A stretch of 64,000 bases of DNA from Bermanella sp. WJH001. GTDB taxonomy: Bacteria > Pseudomonadota > Gammaproteobacteria > Pseudomonadales > Oceanobacteraceae. The stretch lies in the NCBI RefSeq assembly GCF_030070105.1, contig NZ_JASJOO010000003.1, positions 791,155 to 855,154 of the forward strand, in the 5' to 3' direction. Under the pieces are notes generated by a model that ran no database searches, was not told the origin of the DNA, and saw only the letters and a program-made list of their open reading frames with translations. The stretch's first letter is position 1. Each line of letters begins with the position of its first letter. Shown here in pieces: positions 26,633-37,060 of the stretch. The position numbers were made by a program, and so were the translations under genes.

Positions 26633-28318
26633 ATGAAACTATTAAAAACATTACTGCTGTGCACGTTAGCATTGGGTAATGTATTCACCGCATATGCCAA
26701 TGACGGCGAATGCCAAAATCATCTACAGCGTTATAGTCAATCACTTGAAACCAATCAAAATTATCAGTCCAATTTCAACGAGCTTGTATGTCGATTGGTG
26801 GATGCTAACTATCAAGAAAAAGAAACCATTATTAACGAAATTGTTGCTAGTGAAAGTGACAGCGCGTTATTAATTATAGAATCCCTAAAAAATGCCGATC
26901 TTTTTTATAATAAAAAGAATGGCGATGTGGTTACCCGAATCAAATTAGATAACGGAAAATATCAAGCCACATCAATCTTAAGTAATGAAATATTAGGCGA
27001 ATTTAAAAAACGAGATTTAAGAAAAATCGGCATTAATAATAATCTACGTCGAGCCATTAATGGTTTGGTAGCCGAACTTCAAATTAGCTCAAGTGACATA
27101 TCGTTACGTGAATCAGCTGCATCTGAATTATTAAAATCTGCTGAGATATCGGCCCTTCCTCTATTAGAGAAAGCACTGCTAAAAGAAACAAATGATAACG
27201 TTAAAGATATTCTATTAACCGCTCGTGCACTTGTGTATCTGCAAGGTGATGATCAACTTGCACGTATCGATGCAATTAAATTCTTAGACGGATCTTTATA
27301 TACAGAAACACGTAATGGCTTGCATGCTTTTCTCAATCGCGCCAAGCAGGAAAATAACACCTATGCAAAGGTAGAAATACAATTAGCGCAAAAGACACTT
27401 GATGACATAAATGAACTGATGAAGCTTAACGGCGTGCTCGAGAATGTGTATTTTGGTGTAGCCCTAGGGGCAGTGTTATTACTAGCCGCTATTGGTTTAG
27501 CCATTACCTTTGGTGTAATGGGTGTGATCAACATGGCCCATGGCGAGATGATCATGTTAGGGGCTTATACAACCTTTGTGATCCAGCAATTAATGCCAAA
27601 CAACATAGGCTTGTCGTTAGTGGTTGCCGTGCCTGCTGCGTTTTTAGTGTCGGGTTTGGTGGGTGTATTAATTGAGCGCAGTGTGATTCGTCACTTGTAT
27701 GGTCGCCCATTAGAAACCTTGCTTGCCACATTTGGTATCAGCCTTGTTTTACAGCAAGCGGTGCGTTCTATTTTTGGCCCATTAAATCAAGATGTGCAAA
27801 CCCCCGATTGGATGGCAGGCACCTTCACCGTTAACGCAGGATTAGAACTGACCTTTAATCGTTTATACATCATCATATTTAGTTTATTGGTACTGGCTGC
27901 TCTTGCACTGGTTTTAAAGAAAACATTATTTGGTTTGCAAATGCGCGCCGTCACCATGAACCGACCAATGGCCAGCTCCATGGGCATTAAAACCGGTTGG
28001 GTGGATGCGTTAACCTTTGGTTTAGGTTCGGGCATTGCAGGCATCGCCGGTGTGGCGTTGAGTCAGTTAACCAATGTGGGTCCTAACCTTGGTCAGCAAT
28101 ACATTATCGATAGCTTTATGGTGGTGGTATTTGGTGGTGTGGGTAATTTATGGGGAACCTTAGTAGGTGCCATGTCATTAGGTATTGCTAATAAAATATT
28201 TGAACCTTTGGCCGGTGCGGTATTGGCAAAAATTATTGTATTGGTTGCGATTATTCTATTTATACAAAAACGTCCTCGCGGTTTATTCGCATTAAAAGGC
28301 CGCTCGGTGGAGGATTAA
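26633..28318 (+). CDS. urtB: Urea ABC transporter permease UrtB
   Basis: 561 residues. It starts with a signal-like segment and a soluble extension (to about 265), as is usual for proteobacterial UrtB, then a LivH-type permease: NGVLENVYFGVALGAVLLLA, FGVMGVINMAHGEMIMLGAY, IERSVIRHLYGRPLETLLAT and GGVGNLWGTLVGA. Forms the inner-membrane channel with UrtC. AAGG lies 9 bases before the ATG. urtC follows after 3 bp. Confidence 0.93.
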   Translation: MKLLKTLLLCTLALGNVFTAYANDGECQNHLQRYSQSLETNQNYQSNFNELVCRLVDANYQEKETIINEIVASESDSALLIIESLKNADLFYNKKNGDVVTRIKLDNGKYQATSILSNEILGEFKKRDLRKIGINNNLRRAINGLVAELQISSSDISLRESAASELLKSAEISALPLLEKALLKETNDNVKDILLTARALVYLQGDDQLARIDAIKFLDGSLYTETRNGLHAFLNRAKQENNTYAKVEIQLAQKTLDDINELMKLNGVLENVYFGVALGAVLLLAAIGLAITFGVMGVINMAHGEMIMLGAYTTFVIQQLMPNNIGLSLVVAVPAAFLVSGLVGVLIERSVIRHLYGRPLETLLATFGISLVLQQAVRSIFGPLNQDVQTPDWMAGTFTVNAGLELTFNRLYIIIFSLLVLAALALVLKKTLFGLQMRAVTMNRPMASSMGIKTGWVDALTFGLGSGIAGIAGVALSQLTNVGPNLGQQYIIDSFMVVVFGGVGNLWGTLVGAMSLGIANKIFEPLAGAVLAKIIVLVAIILFIQKRPRGLFALKGRSVED

Positions 28319-28321
28319 TAA

Positions 28322-29500
28322 ATGACTATTTCACAAACACAATCACCAAAACTTGGACCCCTAGCAACCTTGCTAGTGGGTGATAAGGGCGGGCAGCGTT
28401 TATTAATGGCGATCATCGCAGTTGCCATTATCTTTCCGTTTTGTAATTTGGTGTTTTCACCAGATTCAATTTTCCATGTATCCACTTACACCCTGACCTT
28501 AACGGGTAAATATTTATGTTATGCCCTATTGGCATTAGCGGTGGATTTAATTTGGGGTTATTGCGGCATTTTAAGTTTAGGTCACGGTGCTTTTTTTGCG
28601 CTGGGCGGGTATGCCATGGGCATGTACCTGATGCGTCAGATTGGCGATCGTGGTGTGTATGGTAATCCAGACTTACCGGATTTTATGGTGTTCTTAAACT
28701 GGGGTGAGCTACCTTGGTATTGGTTTGGCTTTGATCAGTTTTGGTTCTCCATGCTCATGGTATTACTGGTGCCTGGCACATTAGCGTTTGTATTTGGTTG
28801 GTTGGCGTTTCGCTCCCGCGTGACGGGGGTATATCTGTCTATTATTACCCAAGCATTAACCTATGCACTTATGTTGGCGTTTTTCAGAAACGACATGGGT
28901 TTTGGTGGTAATAATGGTTTAACCGACTTTAAAGACATTTTGGGTTTTGATTTACAAAGTAGTGGCACACGCAATGTGTTATTTATAGCTTCTGCATTGG
29001 CACTGGCCTTGGGTTATTTAATTAGCCGCTTTATTACCACCTCTAAGCTTGGTCGCGTATTAGTGAGCATTCGTGATGCAGAGAGCCGCACGCGCTTTTT
29101 AGGTTATCGAGTTGAGCATTACAAATTATTTGTATTTGTGGCCTCTGCCATGATGGCCGGTGTCGCCGGTGCTTTGTATGTACCACAAGTGGGGATTATT
29201 AACCCGGGTGAGTTTACGCCCATTAATTCCATCGAAATTATTATCTGGGTAGCCGTAGGTGGTCGTGGCAGCTTGTTTGGTGCGGTGATTGGTGCCGTTG
29301 CCGTTAACTACGCTAAAACCTATTTTACCGGCGCATTTGCTGAGCTTTGGTTATTTATGTTGGGCGGTTTGTTTGTGTTAACCACCTTGTATCTTCCAAA
29401 AGGTATTGTGGGCTGGGTGAAACAAATGCAAGAAGGGGATGGTAAGGCTGCGCAATGGCTAACCGTGCTGAGTAATAAATTTTCAAATAAGGGGGCGTAA
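28322..29500 (+). CDS. urtC: Urea ABC transporter permease UrtC
   Basis: 392 residues, LivM-type permease with about nine or ten helices. Conserved WGYCGILSLGHGAFFALGGY, ITQALTYALMLAFFRNDMGF, FGGNNGLTDF and SIRDAESRTRFLGYRVEHYK segments are present. Partner of UrtB. Two bp separate it from urtD, indicating translational coupling. Confidence 0.93.
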   Translation: MTISQTQSPKLGPLATLLVGDKGGQRLLMAIIAVAIIFPFCNLVFSPDSIFHVSTYTLTLTGKYLCYALLALAVDLIWGYCGILSLGHGAFFALGGYAMGMYLMRQIGDRGVYGNPDLPDFMVFLNWGELPWYWFGFDQFWFSMLMVLLVPGTLAFVFGWLAFRSRVTGVYLSIITQALTYALMLAFFRNDMGFGGNNGLTDFKDILGFDLQSSGTRNVLFIASALALALGYLISRFITTSKLGRVLVSIRDAESRTRFLGYRVEHYKLFVFVASAMMAGVAGALYVPQVGIINPGEFTPINSIEIIIWVAVGGRGSLFGAVIGAVAVNYAKTYFTGAFAELWLFMLGGLFVLTTLYLPKGIVGWVKQMQEGDGKAAQWLTVLSNKFSNKGA

Positions 29501-29502
29501 TC

Positions 29503-30270
29503 ATGAGCGCATTACGACCTAAACATTTAGAACAAGAATACAGTTTGTACATGGATGGCGTCAGCGTGAGCTTTGATGGCTTTAAGGCGCTGAATAATTT
29601 ATCTCTTTATATTAAACCCGGTGAAATGCGCGCCATCATCGGCCCAAATGGGGCCGGTAAAACCACCATGATGGATGTGATCACGGGTAAAACCAAACCG
29701 GATAACGGCACGGTTTTATTTAATAACACCACAGACCTAACCCAGTTTGATGAAGCGGCCGTAGCCAATATTGGCGTGGGCCGAAAATTTCAAAAACCAA
29801 GCGTGATTGAAAGTTTAACGGTGTTTGAAAATTTAGAACTATCACAAAAAGGGGGCCGTGGTATATGGCAAGCCTTGTTTCATTCGTTATCAAATAAGCA
29901 AGCGCAAAAAATTGCCGATACCTTAGAGCTCATTGCGTTAAGCGACAAACGAGACGAGCTTGCGGCTAATTTATCCCACGGGCAAAAGCAGTGGTTAGAA
30001 ATTGGCATGTTAATTTCGCAAGAGCCAGAGCTGTTATTAATCGATGAGCCAGCTGCGGGTATGACGGACGAAGAAACCATGAAAACAGCAGAGCTATTTA
30101 AAAAACTCGCCAAAAAACATTCGCTGGTGGTGGTTGAACACGATATGGATTTCATCGCTGCGCTTGATTGCAAGGTGACGGTATTGCACGAAGGCAGTGT
30201 CTTGGCTGAAGGCTCGTTAGAGTCTGTGCAAAACAATCAACAAGTGATCGAAGTGTATTTGGGTCGATAA
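29503..30270 (+). CDS. urtD: Urea ABC transporter ATPase UrtD
   Basis: 255 residues, LivG-type ATP-binding subunit. Walker A is IGPNGAGKTT, the signature is LSHGQKQWLEIGMLI, and Walker B is LLLIDEPAAGMTDEE. The H-loop is VVEHDM. It powers urea import together with UrtE. Confidence 0.95.
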   Translation: MSALRPKHLEQEYSLYMDGVSVSFDGFKALNNLSLYIKPGEMRAIIGPNGAGKTTMMDVITGKTKPDNGTVLFNNTTDLTQFDEAAVANIGVGRKFQKPSVIESLTVFENLELSQKGGRGIWQALFHSLSNKQAQKIADTLELIALSDKRDELAANLSHGQKQWLEIGMLISQEPELLLIDEPAAGMTDEETMKTAELFKKLAKKHSLVVVEHDMDFIAALDCKVTVLHEGSVLAEGSLESVQNNQQVIEVYLGR

Positions 30271-30279
30271 TTAATTGCA

Positions 30280-30335
30280 GGAGGGTGCTCGCACGCAACA
30301 ACTCGGTTTGTTTTTTTCGCGCGCAAGCGTCCTCC
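30280..30335. repeat. REP-like hairpin between urtD and urtE
   Basis: GGAGGgtGCTcGC and GCaAGCgtCCTCC arms around a T-rich loop. A small imperfect palindrome of the sort scattered in the gaps of this region; possibly mRNA-stabilising. Confidence 0.5.
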
Positions 30336-30363
30336 CACAAACAGATAATAGGGAGGGTGAAAA

Positions 30364-31095
30364 GTGGTTAAGGTATCAACCACTTTTCAAAACAGTATGC
30401 TAGAAGTTAAAAGTCTCGATGTGGCCTACGGCGCAAGCCAAGCACTTTATGATGTATCCATGAGCGCCGAAATTGGTAAGGTTACCTGTGTGCTTGGGCG
30501 CAATGGTGTGGGTAAAACCACATTAATGAAAGCTTTATCAGGTCATATGTCACCAAAGGCGGGTGATGTGGTTTGGTTGGGTGAATCCATTGCAAACCAA
30601 GCACCATATGATCGCGCTAAAAACGGCATTGCTTATGTGCCGCAAGGGCGAGATATATTTTCGCAACTCACAGTTGAAGAAAATTTAAAAACGGCATTTT
30701 CAAGTTTACCGAAAAAATTGCGCTTTATTGATGAAGAAGTGTTTGAACTGTTCCCTGTGCTTAAAAAAATGTTACACAGGCGTGGCGGTGATTTAAGTGG
30801 TGGTCAACAGCAGCAGCTTGCCATTGCCCGTGCGTTATTATTACGCCCTAAAATGTTGATCTTGGATGAGCCCACTGAAGGTATTCAGCCTTCGATCATT
30901 AAGGATATTCAAAAGGTCATCGAGTTATTGCGTGAGCGCGGCACCATGGCCATTGTACTGGTTGAGCAATACTTAGACTTTGCTACGGCCCTTGCCGATG
31001 AATACATTATTTTAGAGCGTGGCCGTGTGGTTTCGGCAGGGGATCAAGAACAATTGAAAACCTCTGATGATGTGCAGCGTTTGCTTGCTATTTAA
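30364..31095 (+). CDS. urtE: Urea ABC transporter ATPase UrtE
   Basis: Up to 243 residues, LivF-type ATP-binding subunit. Walker A is LGRNGVGKTT, signature DLSGGQQQQLAIARAL, Walker B LILDEPTEGIQPSI, H-loop VEQY. The start is uncertain: a GTG at 30364 has a strong GGGAGGG six bases upstream, while family alignment favours the ATG at 30397 (MLEVKSLDVAYG). An 11-bp perfect hairpin covers the region between the two. Last transport gene; urease genes follow after 247 bp in which nothing is recognised. Confidence 0.93.
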   Translation: MVKVSTTFQNSMLEVKSLDVAYGASQALYDVSMSAEIGKVTCVLGRNGVGKTTLMKALSGHMSPKAGDVVWLGESIANQAPYDRAKNGIAYVPQGRDIFSQLTVEENLKTAFSSLPKKLRFIDEEVFELFPVLKKMLHRRGGDLSGGQQQQLAIARALLLRPKMLILDEPTEGIQPSIIKDIQKVIELLRERGTMAIVLVEQYLDFATALADEYIILERGRVVSAGDQEQLKTSDDVQRLLAI

Positions 31096-31342
31096 ACTGT
31101 GCAAGGCGTATCGAGGCGGTGCGTCTGAGCGTCTTTGTTTTAAGATTCCAATGGTTGTCGATTCCATTGTGGTGCGCTTGCACAGATATGGTGCCATAAA
31201 TCCACTTGATCAAGTGGTCAGCTTTGTAAAGCCCTTGTGTATCAAGGGTTTCAATAGTTGGCTCCCTCTTTGCATTATTAGCAGTCAACTTTATAAAACG
31301 ATGCCTTGTGCATCATTTTCGTGCAAAGAAGACTGCTGATTC

Positions 31343-32242
31343 ATGAATATGCTGATTGCCCCACACGCTTGTGCGCAAACCAATGGTATTGATCCCCGTT
31401 GGCGTGCGCTGTTTCGTGGCGAGTTTTATGGGGCAACCACCTCTACTGGTAACCTGCAAACTCGCATGGGTAAAACCATGCACTTTGGGCCCTTAAGAGT
31501 ACAGCGTCCGTTTTATCCAGAAGGTTCTGAGTTATTGCACATGTATTTGCTGCACCCACCAGGTGGTTTAGTGGGTGGCGATCAATTAGTGATTCAAGTT
31601 GATGCCCATGAGCAAGCTCAAGTATTAGTAACCACCCCTTCGGCCGGTAAGTTGTATCGAAATGAAACCGAACTAAATCAAGTGCAACAGGTTTCTATTA
31701 AAGTGGGTGATGGCAGTGCGGTTGAATATTTACCACAAGAAAACATCATCTTTAACGGTGCCAAAGGTGAATTAAATACTCAGGTAACCATCAGTGGCGA
31801 CGGTTTATTTATCGGCTGGGAAATTACCTGTCTGGGTCGCCCTGAAAGTGAAGCGTTATTTACTCAAGGCAAACTCAAACAAACCTTAGCCATTTATCAA
31901 GATGAACAATTATTGTTTATTGACCGTTTTAATTTAGATGCCTTAAGCGGTGTATTAAGTAGCCGTGTGGGTTTGCAAAATTATTCAGTATTTGCCACGT
32001 TTGTGATTAACCGAAATATTGACGCATCTTTAATGAACCTGTTACTCGAGTTGCAAGCAGATTGTAATGAGCAGCCTCAAAAAGTACTGATGGGCATCAC
32101 ACAAAAAGATGGCATATTAATCATTCGCGCATTAGCACATCGAGCAGAACCAATTCGACATCAATTTGAACGTATTTGGCAGTTATTACGCCCGTCTGTA
32201 TATGGGCGTGAAGCTTGTACCCCCAGAATTTGGAATACTTAA
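31343..32242 (+). CDS. ureD: Urease accessory protein UreD
   Basis: 299 residues; family segments RGEFYGATTSTGNLQTRMGK, LLHPPGGLVGGDQL, TTPSAGKLYRNE and YLPQENIIFNGA are present. UreD is the scaffold that docks on apo-urease and receives UreF and UreG for nickel insertion. First urease gene, 32 bp before ureA. Confidence 0.95.
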   Translation: MNMLIAPHACAQTNGIDPRWRALFRGEFYGATTSTGNLQTRMGKTMHFGPLRVQRPFYPEGSELLHMYLLHPPGGLVGGDQLVIQVDAHEQAQVLVTTPSAGKLYRNETELNQVQQVSIKVGDGSAVEYLPQENIIFNGAKGELNTQVTISGDGLFIGWEITCLGRPESEALFTQGKLKQTLAIYQDEQLLFIDRFNLDALSGVLSSRVGLQNYSVFATFVINRNIDASLMNLLLELQADCNEQPQKVLMGITQKDGILIIRALAHRAEPIRHQFERIWQLLRPSVYGREACTPRIWNT

Positions 32243-32274
32243 AAGCGCAAACGTCGCTTGGTTAGGAGAACACT

Positions 32275-32577
32275 ATGGAATTGTCACCTCGTGAAAAAGA
32301 TAAGTTACTACTTTATGTAGCAGGAGAGGTTGCACAAAAGCGAAAAGACCGCGGTGTAAAATTAAATTACCCAGAAGCCATCGCCATGATCAGTTGTTTT
32401 ATTATGGAAGGTGCTCGTGATGGTTTAACCGTGGCGCAACTGATGAACGATGGGCGCCAAGTATTAAGCCGTGATGATGTCATGGATGGTATTGCAGAAA
32501 TGATTCATGAAGTGCAGGTTGAGGCTACTTTTCCAGATGGGACGAAATTAGTAACGGTGCATAACCCAATCGCCTAA
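32275..32577 (+). CDS. ureA: Urease gamma subunit UreA
   Basis: 100 residues, the full family length, starting [20 protein letters not shown] and including the conserved [21 protein letters not shown]. Structural subunit of the (alpha-beta-gamma)3 enzyme. AGGAG 7 bases upstream. A 118-bp palindromic repeat separates it from ureB. Confidence 0.96.
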   Translation: MELSPREKDKLLLYVAGEVAQKRKDRGVKLNYPEAIAMISCFIMEGARDGLTVAQLMNDGRQVLSRDDVMDGIAEMIHEVQVEATFPDGTKLVTVHNPIA

Positions 32578-32586
32578 TTGGGGTGG

Positions 32587-32704
32587 GGAGCTAGCTGCGT
32601 TGTGATTACCGCGTTAAATTTTTAATTTTGATCGTTACATAGGCGAGCTATGCGCCTCACAAAATTAAAAATTTGCCTTGTACTCACCGCCTCGCTAACG
32701 CTCC
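32587..32704 (-). repeat. Imperfect palindromic repeat, copy A (ureA-ureB gap)
   Basis: About 118 bp bounded by GGAGCTAGCTGCG and CGCTAACGCTCC. It aligns, in inverted orientation, with the 115-bp element in the ureF-ureG gap: both share GGAGCG-AGCGA, ACAAGG, GCATAG and CTATGTAACG, AACGC and AGCTCC in the same order. Symmetric ends give it MITE-like or stem-loop character. Confidence 0.75.
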
Positions 32705-32789
32705 TGAAAAACTGTTAAGGGTGTTATTTGTGGGAGGCCGCTCGCGGGCGAATTCCTGATTAAAGAATTAAGCGTTTAAAGGAATGATT

Positions 32790-33095
32790 ATGATCCCAGG
32801 TGAAGTGATTTGTGCACAAGGTGATATTGAACTGAACGTGGGTTTAAACACGTTAACGGTGACGGTGGCCAATACAGGTGATCGTCCTATTCAAGTGGGC
32901 AGTCATTATCATTTTTATGAAACCAATCCCGCGCTGACGTTTGAACGTGATAGCACAAGAGGGTTTCGTTTGAATATTGCAGCGGGAACGGCGGTGCGTT
33001 TTGAGCCGGGGCAAACTCGAACGGTTGAATTGGTTGAGTTTGCAGGTAAAAAAGTGATTTATGGGTTTCGTGGTGAGGTAATGGGGCAGCTATGA
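32790..33095 (+). CDS. ureB: Urease beta subunit UreB
   Basis: 101 residues from [18 protein letters not shown]. The upstream ATG at 32784 touches the Shine-Dalgarno AAGGA, so the ATG at 32790, with proper spacing, is chosen; it also gives the classic MIPGE opening. [13 protein letters not shown] and [13 protein letters not shown] are conserved. Its end overlaps ureC by 4 bp (ATGA). Confidence 0.95.
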   Translation: MIPGEVICAQGDIELNVGLNTLTVTVANTGDRPIQVGSHYHFYETNPALTFERDSTRGFRLNIAAGTAVRFEPGQTRTVELVEFAGKKVIYGFRGEVMGQL

Positions 33096-34804
33096 AAATT
33101 TCAAGACAAGCATATACCGATATGTACGGTGCCACCGTTGGCGATAAAGTGCGCTTAGGGGATACCGAATTATTTATTACCCCTGAAAAAGATTACACCA
33201 TTTACGGCGATGAAGTGAAATTTGGTGGCGGTAAAGTGATTCGTGATGGCATGGGTCAAAGCCAAGCCATGAGTGAACACATTGCCGATACCGTGATTAC
33301 CAATGCATTGATACTCGATTACTGGGGCATCGTAAAAGCGGACGTGGGTATTAAAGCGGGCCGTATCATGGCCATTGGTAAAGCCGGTAACCCAGATACG
33401 CAACAAGGTGTCACCATCGAAGTGGGCCCGGGTACGGAAGTCATTGCGGGTGAAGGGCAAATCCTGACACCTGGGGGCATTGATGCCCACATACATTTTA
33501 TTTGCCCACAACAAATTGAAGAAGCGCTTATGAGCGGTGTCACCACCATGTTGGGCGGTGGTACTGGCCCTGCAACCGGAACCAATGCCACCACGTGTAC
33601 ACCTGGGCCTTGGCACATTGGTAAAATGTTACAAGCGGTGGACGACTTACCCATGAACATTGGTTTTTTAGGTAAGGGGAATGCCAGCTTACCTGGGCCG
33701 GTGATCGAGCAAGTTGAAGCGGGTGTTATGGGGTTAAAGCTTCACGAAGATTGGGGTACGACCCCCGCCTCCATTGATAACTGTTTAACCGTGGCCGAAG
33801 AGCACGATGTGCAAGTGGCGATACATACCGACACGCTAAACGAATCTGGTTTTGTGGAAGATACCATCGCAGCATTTAAAGGCCGCGTGATCCATACCTA
33901 TCACACAGAAGGGGCTGGCGGTGGTCACGCCCCTGATATTATAAAAGCCTGTGGTGAAAGTAATGTATTGCCGTCGTCTACTAATCCAACTCGCCCATAT
34001 ACTGTGAACACGGTGGACGAGCACCTAGACATGTTGATGGTGTGTCACCACTTAGATCCGAATATTCCAGAAGACGTGGCGTTTGCGGATTCGCGTATAC
34101 GTCGTGAAACCATTGCCGCAGAAGATATTTTGCATGACCTTGGCGCGTTTTCCATGATCTCGTCGGATTCTCAAGCCATGGGCCGTGTGGGTGAGGTGAT
34201 TACACGTACGTGGCAAACCGCGCACAAAATGAAAGTACAGCGGGGCGCGTTAGCTGAAGATGCAAACGCAAACGTTGAAGGCACAGATAACTTCCGCTGT
34301 AAGCGTTACATCGCTAAGTACGCCATTAACCCAGCCATCACCATGGGTGTGGCTCACGAAGTGGGCTCAATTGAGGTGGGCAAGCTTGCGGATTTAGTTT
34401 TGTGGAAGCCTATGTTTTTTGGCACCAAGCCTTCGCTTATTTTAAAAGGTGGCATGATCGCAGGTGCGCCAATGGGTGACCCAAATGCATCCATACCCAC
34501 ACCACAACCTGTGCATTATCGCCCTATGTTTGGCGCCATGGGCAAAGCGGTCAATCAAACCAGTATCACATTTGTATCTAAAGCATCATTAGAAAAAGAC
34601 ACCTTGTCGCACCTAGGTTTACAAAAACAATTAAGTGCCGTTAAAAATACCCGAAATATTTCAAAAGCCGATATGAAATTAAATGACTATCAGCCGGTTC
34701 TTGAAGTCGATCCAGAAACATACGTTGTTAAAGCCGATGGTCAGGTACTCAGTTGTGAGCCTGCAGAAAGTTTACCGTTAGCGCAGCGTTATTATTTATT
34801 TTAA
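33092..34804 (+). CDS. ureC: Urease alpha (catalytic) subunit UreC
   Basis: 570 residues. Nickel centre residues are all visible: HIHF (HxH), the carbamylated Lys in [10 protein letters not shown] in [25 protein letters not shown] and the Asp of FAD-SRIRRE region. The mobile flap [20 protein letters not shown] with catalytic His is intact. Hydrolyses urea to ammonia and carbamate in the cytoplasm. Everything needed for activity appears present. It overlaps ureB and precedes ureE by 117 bp. Confidence 0.98.
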   Translation: MKISRQAYTDMYGATVGDKVRLGDTELFITPEKDYTIYGDEVKFGGGKVIRDGMGQSQAMSEHIADTVITNALILDYWGIVKADVGIKAGRIMAIGKAGNPDTQQGVTIEVGPGTEVIAGEGQILTPGGIDAHIHFICPQQIEEALMSGVTTMLGGGTGPATGTNATTCTPGPWHIGKMLQAVDDLPMNIGFLGKGNASLPGPVIEQVEAGVMGLKLHEDWGTTPASIDNCLTVAEEHDVQVAIHTDTLNESGFVEDTIAAFKGRVIHTYHTEGAGGGHAPDIIKACGESNVLPSSTNPTRPYTVNTVDEHLDMLMVCHHLDPNIPEDVAFADSRIRRETIAAEDILHDLGAFSMISSDSQAMGRVGEVITRTWQTAHKMKVQRGALAEDANANVEGTDNFRCKRYIAKYAINPAITMGVAHEVGSIEVGKLADLVLWKPMFFGTKPSLILKGGMIAGAPMGDPNASIPTPQPVHYRPMFGAMGKAVNQTSITFVSKASLEKDTLSHLGLQKQLSAVKNTRNISKADMKLNDYQPVLEVDPETYVVKADGQVLSCEPAESLPLAQRYYLF

Positions 34805-34921
34805 TGATCTATTTTAGTTAACAGTATCCCGTGAATGAACGGGAAAACAAAATGTAGGAGTTGAGATTAAAGTGACGGATAAAACAGGCACCCTGTTTTT
34901 CATCTTATATCTCTCAATAAA

Positions 34922-35431
34922 ATGAAAATATTTACTAAAATTTTAGAAGCACAATTACCGGCGGGCACCATCAGCGAAACCATCAGTTTAAGTTTTGATG
35001 AGCGCAAGCGTGGCCGATTAAAAATCACTACAGATAATGGTAATGAAGCCGGCATTCAAATTGAACGTGGCCATGTACTGCGCCATGGCACCGTGTTAAC
35101 CAATGATGAAGGTGATTACTTAACAATTTTTGCATCCAATGAAAGTGTGACCACGGCAAAAGTAGAAGACGCAACCTTATTTGCCCGCGGTTGTTATCAC
35201 TTAGGCAATCGTCATGTGCCTTTGCAAATTGGTGAAGGCTTTTTACGTTTCCAAGAAGATTATGTGTTAGAAGACATGCTGCATGGTTTAGGCATTCATG
35301 CCGTGCATGAGCAGGCACCGTTTGAACCTGAAAACGGCGCGTATGCACCGGGTACAGGCCACCATCACGGGCACTCACATGATGATGATCACTCCCACGA
35401 TGGCGGTCACCATCACGGACACAGTCATTAG
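34922..35431 (+). CDS. ureE: Urease nickel metallochaperone UreE
   Basis: 169 residues. The N-terminal peptide-binding domain contains the LSFDERKRGR motif; the C-terminal metal domain has GCYHLGNRHVPLQIGEGFLR. The protein ends with a tail very rich in His and Asp (HHHGHSHDDDHSHDGGHHHG), which stores nickel. ureF follows after 2 bp. Confidence 0.95.
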   Translation: MKIFTKILEAQLPAGTISETISLSFDERKRGRLKITTDNGNEAGIQIERGHVLRHGTVLTNDEGDYLTIFASNESVTTAKVEDATLFARGCYHLGNRHVPLQIGEGFLRFQEDYVLEDMLHGLGIHAVHEQAPFEPENGAYAPGTGHHHGHSHDDDHSHDGGHHHGHSH

Positions 35432-35433
35432 TT

Positions 35434-36114
35434 ATGTCACAATCTGATTCACACAGCTTATTAGCGCTTTTGCATTTATCTAGCCCAGCTTTACCTGTGG
35501 GCGCATTTGCCTACAGCCAAGGATTAGAATACGCATTGGACTGTGGCTGGTGTAAAAATGATAAAGATGTAAAAAGCTGGATTGAAGATAATTTACGTCT
35601 TGGGTTTGGCCAATTAGATTTGCCGATTTATATTCGCATGTTTAATGCGTGGCAAAACAAACAGGTAAAAGACGTTAAACATTGGAATCAAACCTTGTTA
35701 AGCTTTCGCGAAAGCAAAGAGCTTTTTTTAGAAGATGTACAGGTAGGTAGTGCTTATGTTCAATGGCACTTAGGTCAAGATGCCAATCGTGACCAATGGG
35801 TGAATGCCGTTGAGCAGCCCACTGTAGTTGCCATGAATGCACTTGCTGCTTGTTTGAATAATATTGATTTGTCTACTGCGTTAATGGGTTTTGCTTGGAG
35901 CTGGTGTGAAAACCAAGTGACTTGCGCCAGTAAAGCGTTGCCCCTTGGTCAAACTCAAGCGCAACAAATTTTACAAGCACTTATTCCTGTTATTTCAGAT
36001 GTATGTGAACAAGCGAAAGTTATTGCAGATGATGAAATTGGTAGCGGTTTAATGGGATTAGCCATTTCATCATCATTACATGAACAACAGTATTCACGAC
36101 TTTTTAGATCGTAA
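35434..36114 (+). CDS. ureF: Urease accessory protein UreF
   Basis: 226 residues; family motifs SPALPVGAFAYSQGLEYAL and FRESKELFLEDVQVG are present, ending SSLHEQQYSRLFRS. UreF bridges UreD and the GTPase UreG. A 115-bp palindromic repeat separates it from ureG. Confidence 0.94.
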   Translation: MSQSDSHSLLALLHLSSPALPVGAFAYSQGLEYALDCGWCKNDKDVKSWIEDNLRLGFGQLDLPIYIRMFNAWQNKQVKDVKHWNQTLLSFRESKELFLEDVQVGSAYVQWHLGQDANRDQWVNAVEQPTVVAMNALAACLNNIDLSTALMGFAWSWCENQVTCASKALPLGQTQAQQILQALIPVISDVCEQAKVIADDEIGSGLMGLAISSSLHEQQYSRLFRS

Positions 36115-36224
36115 ACAAAGTCGGGTGTCTGACGTCAGACGCCTGCAGCTTTAAATTAAATATTAAATATTGATTAACGCAGTCGTCCAACGTAACTGCT
36201 TAAACAGAATTAACTAAGGAGGAA

Positions 36225-36339
36225 GGAGCGTCAGCGAAGCCATTAATACAAGGCTAAAAAGATTTTAATGAGGAGCATAGCCGATCTATGTAACGAGCTA
36301 AAATTTCTTTAACGCAGTATTAATAATGCAGTTAGCTCC
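36225..36339 (+). repeat. Imperfect palindromic repeat, copy B (ureF-ureG gap)
   Basis: Bounded by GGAGCGTCAGCGAAG and GCAGTTAGCTCC. Contains the central hairpin CATAG-CCGAT-CTATG. It aligns along its whole length with the reverse complement of copy A in the ureA-ureB gap. Confidence 0.75.
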
Positions 36340-36348
36340 GAATTAGAT

Positions 36349-37044
36349 ATGAAACAAGTATTACGAGTAGGCGTCGGCGGCCCTGTGGGTTCAGGTAAAA
36401 CCGCGTTATTAAAAATGTTATGCCAAACCATGCGTGATCATTACAACATTGCAGTTGTGACCAATGACATTTACACCAAAGAAGATGCGCAGTTTTTAAT
36501 TCGCAACGAGGTGTTAAGTGAAGACCGTATTATGGGTGTCGAAACCGGTGGCTGCCCTCATACAGCAATCCGCGAAGACGCGTCCATGAATTTAGCCGCG
36601 GTAAAAGAATTACAAGATAAACACGAAGGTTTAGAAGTGGTGTTTGTTGAAAGTGGCGGTGATAATTTATCTGCCACTTTTAGTCCTGAGCTTTCAGACT
36701 TAACTTTGTACGTTATTGATGTGTGCGCTGGGGATAAAATTCCTCGTAAAGGTGGCCCAGGTATCACTAAGTCCGACATGTTGATTATTAACAAAGTGGA
36801 TATTGCTAAACATGTGGGTGCATCGTTAGAAGTGATGCATCGTGACGCTAATAAGATGCGTCACGGTCGCCCGTTTGTTTTAGCCAATGTTGAAAGCAGT
36901 AAAGGCGTGGCTGAAATTATTCGTTTTATCATTGATCATGGCATGTTAGAAAAACGTGCCAGCATTGAGCCAATACTGAATGACATGGTACCGGGTCATC
37001 AAGTGGATGAAACAGCCGAAATACATTCAACTCGATCGTTATAA
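36349..37044 (+). CDS. ureG: Urease accessory GTPase UreG
   Basis: 231 residues. P-loop [27 protein letters not shown], metal-site Cys-Pro-His in [13 protein letters not shown] and [10 protein letters not shown] guanine-binding motif are all there. It couples GTP hydrolysis to nickel delivery. The hupE/ureJ gene follows after 16 bp. Confidence 0.97.
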   Translation: MKQVLRVGVGGPVGSGKTALLKMLCQTMRDHYNIAVVTNDIYTKEDAQFLIRNEVLSEDRIMGVETGGCPHTAIREDASMNLAAVKELQDKHEGLEVVFVESGGDNLSATFSPELSDLTLYVIDVCAGDKIPRKGGPGITKSDMLIINKVDIAKHVGASLEVMHRDANKMRHGRPFVLANVESSKGVAEIIRFIIDHGMLEKRASIEPILNDMVPGHQVDETAEIHSTRSL

Positions 37045-37060
37045 CGTTAAGGAAACACTC

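Noticed and set aside
31067-31339. Open frame of 90 codons between urtE and ureD
   Set aside because: It overlaps urtE, shows no family features, and its composition is like the surrounding non-coding DNA.
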